Shown: positions 45,801 through 55,800, numbered from the stretch's first letter. The stretch: DNA of 64,000 bases from Hygrophila difformis (GCA_030278955.1 JAOANR010000002.1:17657672-17721671), one strand, 5' to 3'. Numbers and translations: made by a program. Notes: generated by a model not told the origin, from the sequence alone.

Positions 45801-46224
45801 TAAATGGGTTTTTCGCAACAAGACTGATGAACATGGGACAATCATTCGCAATAAAGCTCGCTTAGTTGCACAAGGCTTTACTCAGATTGAAGGTCTAGAC
45901 TATGATGAGACATTCGCTCCTGTTGCTCGCATCGAGGCTGTAAGATTATTACTTGCTATCTCTTGCTATCTTGGCATTAAATTGTATCAAATGGACATCA
46001 AAACCGCCTTTCTGAATGCCTACATCAAGGAAGACATCTATGTGTCTCAGCCCCTTGGTTTTGAATGCCCTGATCATCCTGACTATGTTTATAAGGTCAA
46101 GCGTGCTCTTTATGGTTTAAAGCAGGCTCCACGTGCCTGGTATGAACGCTTGTCTACATATCTCTTGGCGAAAGGCTATGTGCGTGGTAATGTTGATAAG
46201 ACGTTGTTTGTACAACACTATTAG
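42808..46224 (+). CDS. Element C Gag-Pol: Gag tail, protease, integrase, start of RT
   Basis: An open stretch of 1138 codons. Approximate residues: Gag knuckle CYDCEGVGHKASEC 123-136; coiled coil 210-295 (YELVKEDHAVAVAENKKLL onwards); second CCHC-like motif CPYCKFQGHPVQLC 352-365; aspartic protease FDSGCSRHM near 424; integrase zinc region LWHQRCGHM...CGACTKGK 547-590; integrase core D (HMDLMGP), D (RSDHGKEFE) and E (NGVVERKNR) at about 612, 674 and 709; an acidic/proline linker; then RT from KWVFRNK (about 1000) to YGLKQAPRAWYERL. It ends at a frame break just before the RT catalytic YVDD. The true start lies upstream in the broken Gag part. Confidence 0.9.
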   Translation: MSTLEELEKTKSFTLEALVGSLQTFEMNYLEEEPTRNLAFKVEDEIQCIDNEEKAYLTKKLARMLQDKRAKKLNYKKDDKGRYQRGVSSSREQPSKHKSDNSYDKRKGYKKMELPETFKNLKCYDCEGVGHKASECPTAKRRVRKSLQATLSDGEVSCSSKEEGDDSENEEMIAFTVKDVVLTTDDTLSKHLSDTESHESDSDASRYDYDELLAGYELVKEDHAVAVAENKKLLDQKGDLLILIDEKDAEITSLKKSLVTMTTERDTLLEENTALLAKTQKIDNMVKGKDKLDAIISQGKSPSNKEGIGYKRNARPNKKAAPTFVRAGTLETSSSKAPDKEDCSESPKKSKDCPYCKFQGHPVQLCQRLTQDLLGGRPVVWPSLELQKQVKLTMMWIPKSKIVPKMCLVVLSAQKGPNDGKWYFDSGCSRHMTGKKDFLLDYVESDCGEVLYGNGARSKICGYGKAKGANMGFLTTVYYVADLSTNLISISQLCDEKFFVGFTDADCMVIDPAYNCVIKGVRSSNNCYVLKPAVESFFLSQVETAKLWHQRCGHMNYKSLIQLSKSGVVRGLPKLQSKAKVVCGACTKGKQIHSSHKVVDTIQTTRCLELLHMDLMGPTEVPSLGGKRYIFVCVDDFSRYTWVDFLKSKDEAVSVFSKLSLKIMTEKDLKIGRIRSDHGKEFENQLFAQLCNNLGIAHEYSAPHTPQQNGVVERKNRTLQEMARSLLHASNLGKRFWAEAVNISCYIINRVYMRPQTTTTPYEIWRGKTPNISHLHVFGSLCYALKDRTIVKKFDSKSDEAIFLGYSVDSRAYRVYLKRTSKVIETINVVFDDANLSAGSVSPHDDDDDDPIRIIPHVSSSASPEVMPPSDPIDVSDTEDGDPVVDTTDEQPSAPDSPKRRGPKRGPRAPKYHSKDDIIGDPSGPRQTRGHQLNISELANMCFHIMHCFVSSIEPKNANEALQDEFWIAAMQDELLQFKRNDVWELMEQPTGVNVIGTKWVFRNKTDEHGTIIRNKARLVAQGFTQIEGLDYDETFAPVARIEAVRLLLAISCYLGIKLYQMDIKTAFLNAYIKEDIYVSQPLGFECPDHPDYVYKVKRALYGLKQAPRAWYERLSTYLLAKGYVRGNVDKTLFVQHY

Positions 46225-46238
46225 TCGCACAGATTTAT

Positions 46239-47180
46239 GTGGATGATATTGTTTTTGGCTCTACTTCAGATGATCTTCGAGATGCTTTTGTACACTCCAT
46301 GCAAACTGAATTCGAGATGAGTATGATGGGTGAGCTCACATTCTTCTTAGGGTTACAGATTAAGCAAACTTCTGATGGGATTTTTCTTAATCAAGAGAAG
46401 TATGTTGGCACCATGCTTCAGAAATTCAAAATGGAAGATTGCAAGATTGCCAGATCACCCCTTGGTCAGCATGACAAGATTACCAAAGATGAATCTGGGG
46501 TTTCTGTTAATCAAAAAATGTATCGCAGCATTATTGGCAGTCTCTTATATCTCACTGCTAGTCGTCCGGATATCTCCTTCAGTGTTGGTGTGTGCGCTAG
46601 ATATCAATCTGATCCTAAGGAATCCCACCTTCGTGCTGTGAAACGGATTCTTCGTTATATTAAAGGTACTCCTGGCCTTGGTCTCTGGTATTCTGAACGG
46701 TCTTCATTGGAGCTAATTGGTTATACAGACTCGGATTGGGCTGGTTGTTCTGACGACCGAAAATCAACCACTGGTGGTTGCTTTTACCTTGAACAGAACT
46801 TAGTCAGCTGGTATTCTCGTAAGCAAAATGTTGTTGCTTTATCTACTGCGGAGGCTGAATATATTGCTGCTGCACATTGTTGTACTCAACTAATTTGGAT
46901 GCGTCAAATGCTTCTGGATTATGGTATTTCCTTGGATGATTTCCTTATTCACTGTGATAACACCAGTGCTATTAATATTTCCAGGAATCCAGTCCAACAC
47001 AATCGAAGTAAACACATTGACATTCGATTTCATTTCATCCGAAATTTGGTTGAAGATGGTCTCTGCAAGATTCAGCATCTCTCGTCGTTGGAACAACTCG
47101 CGGACATCCTCACAAAGAACTTGGAGACATCTCGATTTGAGTCCCTGAGGCGCAGTTTGGGCCTCTGTTTTTCTCTCTGA
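46239..47180 (+). CDS. Element C RT catalytic part and RNase H (after frame break)
   Basis: 313 codons continue the polyprotein after a frame break near 46220. The RT catalytic box reads YVDDIVFGS at its start (about 46230). Then come LTFFLGLQIKQ, the RPDISFSVGV connection and the copia RNase H (GYTDSDWAG, ALSTAEAEYIA, HCDNTSAI, SKHIDIRFHFIR). It ends at the normal C-terminus, LADILTKNLETSRFE. Confidence 0.9.
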   Translation: MDDIVFGSTSDDLRDAFVHSMQTEFEMSMMGELTFFLGLQIKQTSDGIFLNQEKYVGTMLQKFKMEDCKIARSPLGQHDKITKDESGVSVNQKMYRSIIGSLLYLTASRPDISFSVGVCARYQSDPKESHLRAVKRILRYIKGTPGLGLWYSERSSLELIGYTDSDWAGCSDDRKSTTGGCFYLEQNLVSWYSRKQNVVALSTAEAEYIAAAHCCTQLIWMRQMLLDYGISLDDFLIHCDNTSAINISRNPVQHNRSKHIDIRFHFIRNLVEDGLCKIQHLSSLEQLADILTKNLETSRFESLRRSLGLCFSL

Positions 47181-47270
47181 ATGGGTATGACTCGGGCGGG
47201 CCAATGCTCTACTTGATTTATTATTCTCTAGGCCCAGGCCCAAGCCCAGGGGGAGATTCTTTCCCACCGA

Positions 47271-48422
47271 TTGCGATGGTTGCCGGTAGCTCCACTACTC
47301 ATAACACGTCTCCACTCTCTCTCTCCCCAGTCGACTCTGCAGATACTCAAGTTTCCCCCATTCCTTGCGAAATTTGAATTCTCACCAGCAATGGCGTCCC
47401 CTTCTCACTCCAATGTCACTCCCGATGAAGTCGTTGATGCCCAGCCTCTCGCCGTTGATGACTCGCTCTACAAGGCTCGACTTGCTGCACAATCGCCTGA
47501 CGATGATCAGTTTCAAGATGCTCAGGAAGATGTCGATGCTGCCATCGATGATTATTTCGCAGCTGATCCTGATGACGCGGATATGGAGGTCCATCCTGAC
47601 ACTGAGCAGGGTTCTCACCCTCAACCTCCCTCGGACAATGTTGAGACTCCATCGGTTGGCGCAGATCCAAAAGCGGATGTTCCAACAACAGCAAACCCTA
47701 ACACGGGTGCTGGAAGTTCGACATCTCCTCCGGTCCCTGCCCCCGGTGCGTCTCCATCCGCTCCTGTTCCTCCTGGTACCAGTTCGCCTCTTTCGCCATC
47801 AGCTGTTGCCACTGGTGATGGGTTGCTCTTGTTGGATCCTGAATTGAATGCTCCGCCTCACTCTGGGACTGCACAACAAGTTCCGTTTGGTGGGTCGCCT
47901 ACTGAGGATGTTCCAACTACTGAGGAACAAGCTTCTCGGGTTGATACTGATGATATTCCTCTGGATGAGATTAGGAGATCACTTCGTGAGAAAGGGAAGC
48001 GCAAGGCTGTTCCGACACCATCCAAACAACCTTCGAAGAAGAAGTCTAAGAAGGGCCCTCCTAAGAAGAAGTCTGCCCCTGTTCTCCAGGAATCCGATGC
48101 CCATTCTCCTCTATATTTCTCCCCTGATGGAGAAAGGTATGCCTTGGAAACCCTTCACTCTCGTGGTTTCATATCTGAGGAATGTTATGTGCATCCCTAT
48201 TATGATCAAATTGGTTTTTCTGAATATCTAGAGAAGAAACACCTTTCTGTTTGGGCTACTTCACTTAAGCGTTATTCTCCTACTGTTGTTCGTGAATTCT
48301 ATGCCAATTTGCATCCTGATATCCTTGATCCTGTTTCCCCTTGGTACTGTAATTGGTGGAATTCTTGGATATTTCTCTGGGCTGTTATTGCATACTCTTC
48401 TGGATATTGGTATCTTTTATGA
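47271..48422 (+). CDS. Element C third ORF (env-position ORF), plant-transposon-protein-like C-terminus
   Basis: A 383-codon frame lies between pol and the 3' LTR, where Sireviruses carry an 'env-like' ORF. The more plausible start is the Met of MASPSHSNVTPDEVV (about 47391). Residues about 110-220 are rich in P, T and S; a basic KRKAVPTPSKQPSKKKSKKG patch resembles a nuclear localisation signal. Then LETLHSRGFISEECYV...VVREFYANL is like the start of the 'putative plant transposon protein' domain, after which the domain breaks off and a hydrophobic stretch (WIFLWAVIAY) ends the frame. I see no clear signal peptide or fusion peptide, so an envelope function is not supported. Confidence 0.7.
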   Translation: MRWLPVAPLLITRLHSLSPQSTLQILKFPPFLAKFEFSPAMASPSHSNVTPDEVVDAQPLAVDDSLYKARLAAQSPDDDQFQDAQEDVDAAIDDYFAADPDDADMEVHPDTEQGSHPQPPSDNVETPSVGADPKADVPTTANPNTGAGSSTSPPVPAPGASPSAPVPPGTSSPLSPSAVATGDGLLLLDPELNAPPHSGTAQQVPFGGSPTEDVPTTEEQASRVDTDDIPLDEIRRSLREKGKRKAVPTPSKQPSKKKSKKGPPKKKSAPVLQESDAHSPLYFSPDGERYALETLHSRGFISEECYVHPYYDQIGFSEYLEKKHLSVWATSLKRYSPTVVREFYANLHPDILDPVSPWYCNWWNSWIFLWAVIAYSSGYWYLL

Positions 48423-48567
48423 ATGGATGTTTTGTCTATGCCTGTTCTTCTTCAGCTCATATTGTTTGTGGCATGATTACTTGTTGAGATTCTTCTGCTC
48501 TCTGCTCATTATTATGACTGTCTGTGCTTTCTCCACTGTTTTGACTACTTGGCCCGATCATCTCCAC

Positions 48568-48579
48568 AAAGGGGGAGAT
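48568..48579 (+). promoter_or_regulatory. Element C polypurine tract
   Basis: AAAGGGGGAGAT-type purine run ending at the TG of the 3' LTR. A similar CAGGGGGAGATT lies at 47247-47258 right after pol, a possible second tract; multiplied purine tracts are reported for Sireviruses. Confidence 0.8.
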
Positions 48580-49430
48580 TGTTAGGGATATTTTTATTAT
48601 TGTGAAGATGTTCGTCATTTTGGCCGTTGTTGCAACATCATGTCAACAACGCTTTATTATGTTCACTGGAAAAAGCACAGGATAGTACAGTGACGTGGCA
48701 TTTTCCCTAGCAGGCCTTAGAGGGTTTTAGATGGGCCTTAAACCCATATAAATACATGTCTTCGTCCTTGAGGGTGTATGAGAGTGTGTAGCCGCAATCA
48801 CAGTATACTTTACAGAGAATTAACAGCTTCAAGAGCTGTGATTATGGTGTATTGAGAGCTGCTGAAGAGAAACCCCCTGGTTTACGTTGTTTGCAGAAGG
48901 CACCAACAACCATTCTGCTGCTGGTATATCTTTACTTGTTGTGTCTTCTACATTTTTTATGGGGTAATTAGGATTGTGTTTAGGCATTTCTTAGATCATT
49001 GGTTTGTAAACACAATCGGTGTGTAGTGTAGGTGTCTTAGCACCTTTGAGCTCAATTTGATTGATTAGCTAGGTTCATCAAACACCACTTTAGTACCTGC
49101 CGATGAATTGTTTGCATTAGGGTAGATAGTTGATGCTCCCTTGTGTTCTTCCTAGTCTATTTGGGTAGATAGGAGAGTTCATTGGAATGCAACGGTATGT
49201 AAAGTGTGATTGACTCTCGTTCAATCAGTTTGGTGGTGATCTAGTGGAATCCCTGGCTTGGTGCCCCCAGATGTAGATCAGTGGATCGAACTGGGTGATC
49301 AAATCTCTTGTGTTCCTATTTTCATTCCACACTCTGTTTCTTGTGTTTGCCTCTGGTTGTATTTTTCTGGTTGTTGAGACATCGCTCAAACAACTCTTAC
49401 AGGGTTTACATATTCTGGTTGGGCCTGTCA
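48580..49430 (+). repeat. Element C 3' LTR (851 bp)
   Basis: Same length as the 5' LTR and about 99% identical by eye. It ends GGGCCTGTCA next to the GGTTT TSD. Confidence 0.92.
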
Positions 49431-49736
49431 GGTTTTTATCAGTATTATAAAATACCGAGTAAGTCAATCCTCACATAGCAATAAAGGGGTTAGATTTTTA
49501 ATAATTAAGATAAAACTTTTTGTCATGCATAAAAATATTTTATTTACCAATTTAAAAATACGAATATAATTGCATACTTTAAAGACACATTTAATTTCAT
49601 AATTAAAAATTTAAGCATGGGCAATTATTTAAGACATGATTTAAAAAAAAAAACACGAATAGTGCCATAAGTAAATAAATAAAGATTTGAGCTTTTTAAA
49701 TTTTTCCCCGTTACGCCACCATCTCAACAATATATC

Positions 49737-50021
49737 ATTTAGCCGGTGATCCAGCGGCCGCAGCCAATTTCAAAAGTATCATTTAGCCGGTGATCCGGCG
49801 GCCTCAGCCAATTTCATAAGTATCATATCTCATTTAGCCGGTAGCCCGGCGGCCGCAGCCTATCCGCCATACCCAGTACCACTCCGTCGAGCCTCGAGTA
49901 ATCCATACGGATACACCCGAGAGGTAGGCCCGTTGGCTCTTGTAGCCAAATCCGCCATATCCAGTACCACTCCGTCGAGCCTCGAGTAACCCATACAGAT
50001 ACACCCGAGAGGATAGGCCCA
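49737..50021. repeat. tandem repeats inside the element B LTR
   Basis: ATTTAGCCGGTGATCC-type units of about 44-50 bp occur three times (49737, 49781, 49832). A unit of about 88 bp beginning CCGCCATAYCCAGTACCACT occurs twice (about 49865 and 49953). The same array is in the other LTR (58214-58500). The D LTR has a single related unit near 38870-38930. Confidence 0.8.
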
Positions 50022-51456
50022 AAAATAAGATGCCGTTTTGGCAATCTTTCGCGCGTAGTAATCATTGCTGTTTTGGCACGAAATGAATAACTAGGAGGGC
50101 ACCCTGCAGAGCACTCACCCCCTAATTTTATGTAACCAATGTAACCGATATCATTTCAACTTTAGTGTAACGGGATTTTCAAAAATATAGCTTTATCGTA
50201 TCACAAGATTTCGACCGTTTGTTTAGAAATTTCAAGATCTCACAAGTTTAAAACCGATCGATATCACCGTTTACGCCTTTTCAGTTTAAAAATCCATTTC
50301 TTAGGCAATTGATCTGAAATTTTCACAGTATCTCAAAAACATCCCAATGAACAACTTTCATGTTTTGAGTTTTCCGAAAAACGATGGGAAGCATGTCAAA
50401 AATCAAGTTTTCTACACAAATAGTATGCTGCCAGGATTCAGGTTTGACACTGTTCAAAGATTCGACTTTTTAACATGTCAAATGGACTGCAAAAATTCTG
50501 AAAGTTTACAGACACATACTAGACATGATTATCTACAACTTTTGTTTAGATCACAAACATTTGTTCGGACTAGAAATGATAGAAATATGCTCATCAAGTT
50601 CGGTTAAGGAAACTGTCAACTTTTGAAAATTCTTTAAAAACGCAGAATATGTCCGACACGATTTGGGGTATCAAAACTCGATGAAAATCTCTGAAATTTT
50701 TACACAGTATAGCTTACGATCTTAGGATCAAAATCTTAGTTTTGAGTTTTTCGGTTTGAACTCTTGAAGTAGGGGTTTTGGTCCAATTTCAAATCTGTCA
50801 CAGTATCAAGTTTGACTTTTAGGGAAGGTTTGTTGGAGGCCGTTTTCGGATATCAAAACACAATGAAAAATTATGAAAATTTTACAGAAGTTAGATCTAT
50901 GTCTTAGGAACGTTTTTCATGTTTTGAGTTTTTCCGTTTGAGTAGTTTTAGGGGTTCGAAAAATTCATACGAAAACGCTGCGCCGGGGGTTTTTCGTGTT
51001 GACAGATTTTAGAGTTTCTAAATCTCTATGTTTGGTTGCATTTTAAGTCACCCAAAACCATAGTAAGGTTAACTTACAGAGATTGTGTTCTTGAGTCATC
51101 CTAGGGTCGTTCGGCTCGTCCAAAATCCTACGAACGGATCTACGAAACGCAAAGTTCCCGACTTTGGCCACGAACGTATTTGCAATCAACGATTCAAGAG
51201 TTAGATTGGGGATTTGAGAGGAAAAACGAGATTGAGAAACTTACCAAAGATCTAAGCACTGTGATCCTTGATCTACACACTTCCTCGGTCGGATTTGGTT
51301 GCCGGAAGGTCACCGGAAGTTCGCCGGAGGTTCGTCGGAAAGGTGTTTTGGCTTTGGGAGAGTTTGGGATGAGGAAGGGATTTGAAAGGATGATAATGGG
51401 GTGTTGGGGGTGTATTTTGGCCATTAAAGGGACAAAAATCCGACAAGTGATCGGCT

Positions 51457-51510
51457 GCTACAGTACCCGCACGTGCTACAGTAGTGCTACAGTAGCCACG
51501 TGCTACAGTA
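51457..51510. promoter_or_regulatory. GCTACAGTA x4 with two CACGTG G-boxes in element B LTR
   Basis: GCTACAGTA starts at 51457, 51475, 51486 and 51502; CACGTG lies at 51470 and 51497. The same cluster is in the 5' LTR at 59948-60001 (CACGTG 59961 and 59988). G-boxes bind plant bZIP and bHLH factors; use as an enhancer is inferred. Confidence 0.6.
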
Positions 51511-51969
51511 ACAATTTTTTTTTTTAATATTAAGATTTCTTATCTTCAAAAAAAATAAAAATCATAATGTGGGAATTATCCGTGATCGTTGGGACAATTT
51601 GATAAACTTGTTTCGAGTTGCTATCTTCCGATAAATAATTAATTCCGCTCTCTCGGAATTATTTTGATTTTAATAATTAAATCCAATTCTTTAATTTTGG
51701 ATTTAAATTTTCGATGGCGATTTCTCGGGTATTACAATCTACCCTCCTTAAGAATCAACTTCATCCCCGAAGTTGCGCGACTTATTGACCGATTGATTGA
51801 TTGCGATTGTATCATTGTGTTTTATTGTTTGATATTATTTGACTGAACCCAGAATTGAAATTTCCAAGTTGCCTACGTACCCTGTGAAGGGATCAAGTCA
51901 TTACGTAGTTCAAACAATTTGAATTTGTTTATTTATTGATTTGGGACACATTATATTCGGGTTATTACA

Positions 51970-52009
51970 TCCTCCCCCCCTTAAGATTACAGTTATGTCC
52001 CCATAACTG
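51970..52009 (-). promoter_or_regulatory. Element B polypurine tract and stop-codon hairpin
   Basis: On the minus strand a stem of CAGTTATG and CATAACTG (52009-51990) contains the pol stop codon TAA (51995-51993). Then CTTAAGGGGGGGAGGA runs directly into the TGTAATAACCCG start of the LTR. The TSD of B confirms this LTR start. Confidence 0.8.
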
Positions 52010-52805
52010 TGGTTGCACCGTCTTGGAATAGGGTCGGGTAACGCTCCTTCATGTCGGCTTCTAACTCCCATGTCGCTGTTTCACTTTCATGGTTCGACCA
52101 AAGAACCTTGACCATTCTCACGGTTTTGTTCCTTGTTACTCTCTCCTTAACATCGAGTATTTGTACCGGAATTTCCTCATAGCTCAAGTCATCATTCAAT
52201 TCAATTCCTTCCGGTTGGAGTACATAGGTCGGATCGTGCACATACTTCTTCAATTATGATACGTGGAACACATTGTGAACTCGAGCCAATTGTGGCGGTA
52301 AAGCTAGACGATATGCTAGATTCCCGACTTTTTCTAGAATTTCATAAGGTCCTATATATCGAGGACTTAACTTTCCTCGTTTGCCAAAACGCATAACCCC
52401 CTTCATCGGTGATATCTTTAACATGACCTTATCTCCAACTTGAAATTCTAGGTCTTGTTGTCTCACATCGGCATAACTTTTCTGACGGTCTTGGGCCGCC
52501 TTCATTTTTCCTTGAATCACTTTGATTTGTTGGGTCATATCTTCTATGAGTTGTGGTCCTACTACCACTGCCTTATCACTCCCTTCCCAACTCAACGGAC
52601 TTCGGCACCTTCGACCACACAATGCCTCGAATGGTGCCATGCCGATGCTAGCATGGTAGCTATTGTTGTAGGAAAATTCAATTAGGGGCAAATGATTTTC
52701 CCAGCTACCCTTAAACTCTAGGACACACGCTCTTAGCATGTCCTCCAATGTTTGGATTGTTCTCTCAGTTTGTCCATCCGTCATTGGGTGGAATGCGGTG
52801 CTCAT
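51993..52805 (-). pseudogene. Element B integrase C-terminal part and chromodomain
   Basis: It continues the long pol frame after the TAG at 52842. The integrase core end ([18 protein letters not shown] with the catalytic E) is followed by the GPY-type region ([12 protein letters not shown]). An in-frame TAA at 52254-52256 separates this from a chromodomain (VQILDVKERVTRNKTVRMVKVLW, then ETATWELEADMKERYP). Chromodomains of this kind guide integration to particular chromatin. Pol ends at 51993. Confidence 0.88.
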
Positions 52806-52841
52806 CTTAATCTGCGTACCGAGAGCTTCTTGTAACTTGAT

Positions 52842-55800
52842 CTAAAAGTGAGAGACAAATCTACTGTCTCTATCGGAGATAATGTCATGTGGTACCCCGT
52901 GTCTTCGTACCACATTGTCAATATACGCTCTTGCTAATTGGTCCATGGTCCAAGTGTCCTTCATTGGGATAAAAATGGCCGTCTTCGTTAGCCTATCGAC
53001 AATCACCCATATCTTATTCATCCCTCTTGGTGATCGTGGTAATCCCGAAATGAAATCCATCGAGATACTATCCCACTTCCAACTCGGGATTTCCAATGGT
53101 TGCATCAATCCTAAGGGTTTTTGTCGCACGGCTTTGACCTTTTGGCACGTGAGGCATCTCGCTACAAATTCTGCCACTTCATTCTTCATCCTCGGCCACC
53201 AGTAAATCTTCCTCAAATCCTTATATAATTTGTCGCCTCCAGGGTGAACCGAGTAAGGTGTGTTATGCCCTTCTTCCATCAATCTTTGTTTTATCTCCAC
53301 ACATTTATGTGGTACACACCATCTTCCCTTGAAACGAATGCTTCCGTCCTCATGGATAGCAAATCCTATCGCCTTCCCGTTGGCAATGTTCTCCTTAATC
53401 CTTTCCAACTTTGCGTCGCCCGGTTGGGCGAGTTTGATCTCATCAAATATGGTCGATTCGACTACCATTGCGTTGACCATTTCATTTACAGTGCCCGAAT
53501 GCACTAGTTGTAAGCTCAATCTTGCCAAGTCCATATACAATGCCGGCGGAATCACCAACGAATTCGCCACATGTTGGGTCTTCCGGCTTAAGGCATCGGC
53601 TACCACGTTGGCCTTCCCTTCGTGGTAAGAAATTTCGAGATCATAGTCCTTGATTAGTTCCAACCACCTCCGTTGTCTCAGATTTAACTCCTTTTGAGTG
53701 AATATGTATTTGAGGCTTTTGTGGTCAGTGAACATCCGACACTTTCTCCCATAGAGGTAAAGTCTCCATATTTTCAGAGCGAACACGACTGCCGCCAACT
53801 CCAAGTCGTGTGTCGGGTAGTTCGCTTCATGAGGTTTCAATTGACGCGATGCATATGCAATGACTCTCGAGTCTTGCATCAAAACGCATCCTAGACCTTC
53901 CTTCGAAGCGTCACTGTAAACCTCGAAGTCACCATTCTCTGATGGTAGTGCTAGTACGGGTGTACTGGTGAGTCGCTTTTTTAGTTCTTGAAATGCGGAC
54001 TCACACTCACTGGTCCAGTCATATTTCACCCCTTTCTTCAACAGCTGGGTCAACGGGCGTGCGATTTTCGAGAAGTCCTTCACAAATTGCCTATAATAAC
54101 CAGCTAGCCCAAGGAAGCTCCGTATTTCAGTTGGACTCATCGACGATACCCATTCCGTCACCGCCGAAATTTTTGCCTGATCCACTGAAACTCCAGTGGC
54201 GGATACTATGTGCCCAAGGAATGCTACTTCCTTCAACCAAAAGTCGCATTTGGATAGTTTGCCATAGAGTTGGTTCTTGCGCAAAATCCCTAACACTTGG
54301 TGCAAATGTTGGGAATGCTCCTCCTCGCTTCTCGAGTAGATCAGGATGTCGTCGATGAACACCACGACGCATTGATCTAACAATTCTCTAAATACATCGT
54401 TCATGAGGTTCATGAACATTGCAGGTGCATTTGTTAACCCAAAGGATAATATTGTGAACTCGTAGTGTCCATAACGAGTTCGGAATGCCGTCTTCGGGAT
54501 ATCCTTCTCCGCAATCCTTAGCTGGTGATAACCGGATCGCAAGTCGATCTTTGAGAACACCGACGCCCCCTTCAATTGATCAAATAAGTCCTCAATCCTT
54601 GGTAATGGATACTTGTTCTTGATGGTCACTTGATTGAGTCCTCTGTAGTCGATGCAAAGGCGTAGTCCTCCGTCCTTCTTTTTAACAAATAAGACCGGTG
54701 CTCCCCACGGGGACGTACTTGGTCTTATGTATCCTTTCTCCAACAACTCTTCGAGTTGTTCCTTTAACTCTTTCATTTCCAGTGGCGCCATGCGGTAAGG
54801 AGCCTTTGAAACAGGTTCCGTTCCCGGAATGAGATCTATGGTGAATTCAAGATCTCTCTCAGGTGGCATACCAGGGATGTCTTCAGGAAATACGTCCGGG
54901 TATTCTCTCACCACTGGGATGTTGTCAACCTTGCTCTCTTCCGCCTCAAGGTTGTGAACGTAGCATGCATACAACGCGTATCCCTTACGCATTAAGCTAC
55001 GAAGCTTGAGAGCGTTAACAACCTTGTTGCTCCTCTTAGGGGGTTGAGAGTAAAAGATGACTCTCTTTCCCCTACCTTTCGACAAGGTGATCTTCTGCTT
55101 TTGACATTCTATCACCGCTTTATACCGGGTCAACCAATCCATTCCCAGTATAACGTCGAAGTCCCTTAAATTAAATTCTACCAAGTTTGCGAAAAATTCT
55201 ATGTTCTTGATAACTATCGGAATTCCGTTATAACGTCTGGAGCATGATACTACCTCTCCTGAAGGTAGTTGAATTTCTAAGTTAATCAGTTCGCACTTAG
55301 GTAGATCTAGTTCAGGTAGGACTATTGACGATATAATCGAACAACTAGCTCCTGAGTCAAACAGAACTTTAAGGGGTGTACTTAAAACATGGAACGTACC
55401 TGCCATCACGTCACCTTGCATAGGCACATCTGCTTGGTTGATAACATTCAACCGCCCCATTGGCCGTCCTTGATTGCCCTGCTGATCCCGGTTCGGGTTC
55501 TGATTCTGTTGCTGATTTGGATTCTGTGGAAGGCGTTGATTTTGGTTGAAATTCTGATTTTGAGGGGGTCTGTACCCCTGATTGTTACCGTTTCGCCCAT
55601 TTTGATTACGAGGCTGTGCTGGCCCCATAACCAAGTCCTCCCGCTTGGTGATGTTTTCAATTCGAGTCCGGCACTCATTCACCCGATGACCAAATCGACC
55701 ACACCGGTAGCATGCGCCCTGTTGGAGGCATCCCCTAGTCAAGTGAGGTCTCCCACATCTTGGGCATGGTGGCACAGGGTTACCTTGAAAAAAGGTTCTC

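Larger units (their letters stand above)
41337..49430 (+). mobile_element. Element C: Sirevirus-like Ty1/copia retrotransposon with extra 3' ORF
   Basis: Two 851-bp LTRs (41337-42187 and 48580-49430) flank gag-pol and a further ORF, all on the plus strand. The TSD GGTTT occurs at 41332-41336 and 49431-49435. Primer site TGGTATCAGAGC and a polypurine tract are present. The long coiled-coil Gag tail, a second CCHC-like motif before protease and an ORF after pol are hallmarks of the Sirevirus (SIRE/Maximus) lineage. By eye about nine substitutions separate the LTRs. Confidence 0.92.
40970..51969 (-). repeat. Element B 3' LTR, split by element C
   Basis: Pieces 40970-41336 and 49431-51969 join at the GGTTT TSD of element C to give about 2.9 kb. 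On the minus strand the LTR starts TGTAATAACCCG at 51969. About 230 bases further a second hairpin, purine tract and TGTAATACCCGAG start (51736) lies inside it. Confidence 0.9.

Noticed and set aside
47271..48422. Calling the third ORF of element C a true envelope glycoprotein
   Set aside because: No signal peptide, no clear transmembrane anchor within a full-length protein and no furin-like pattern; only its position is env-like.
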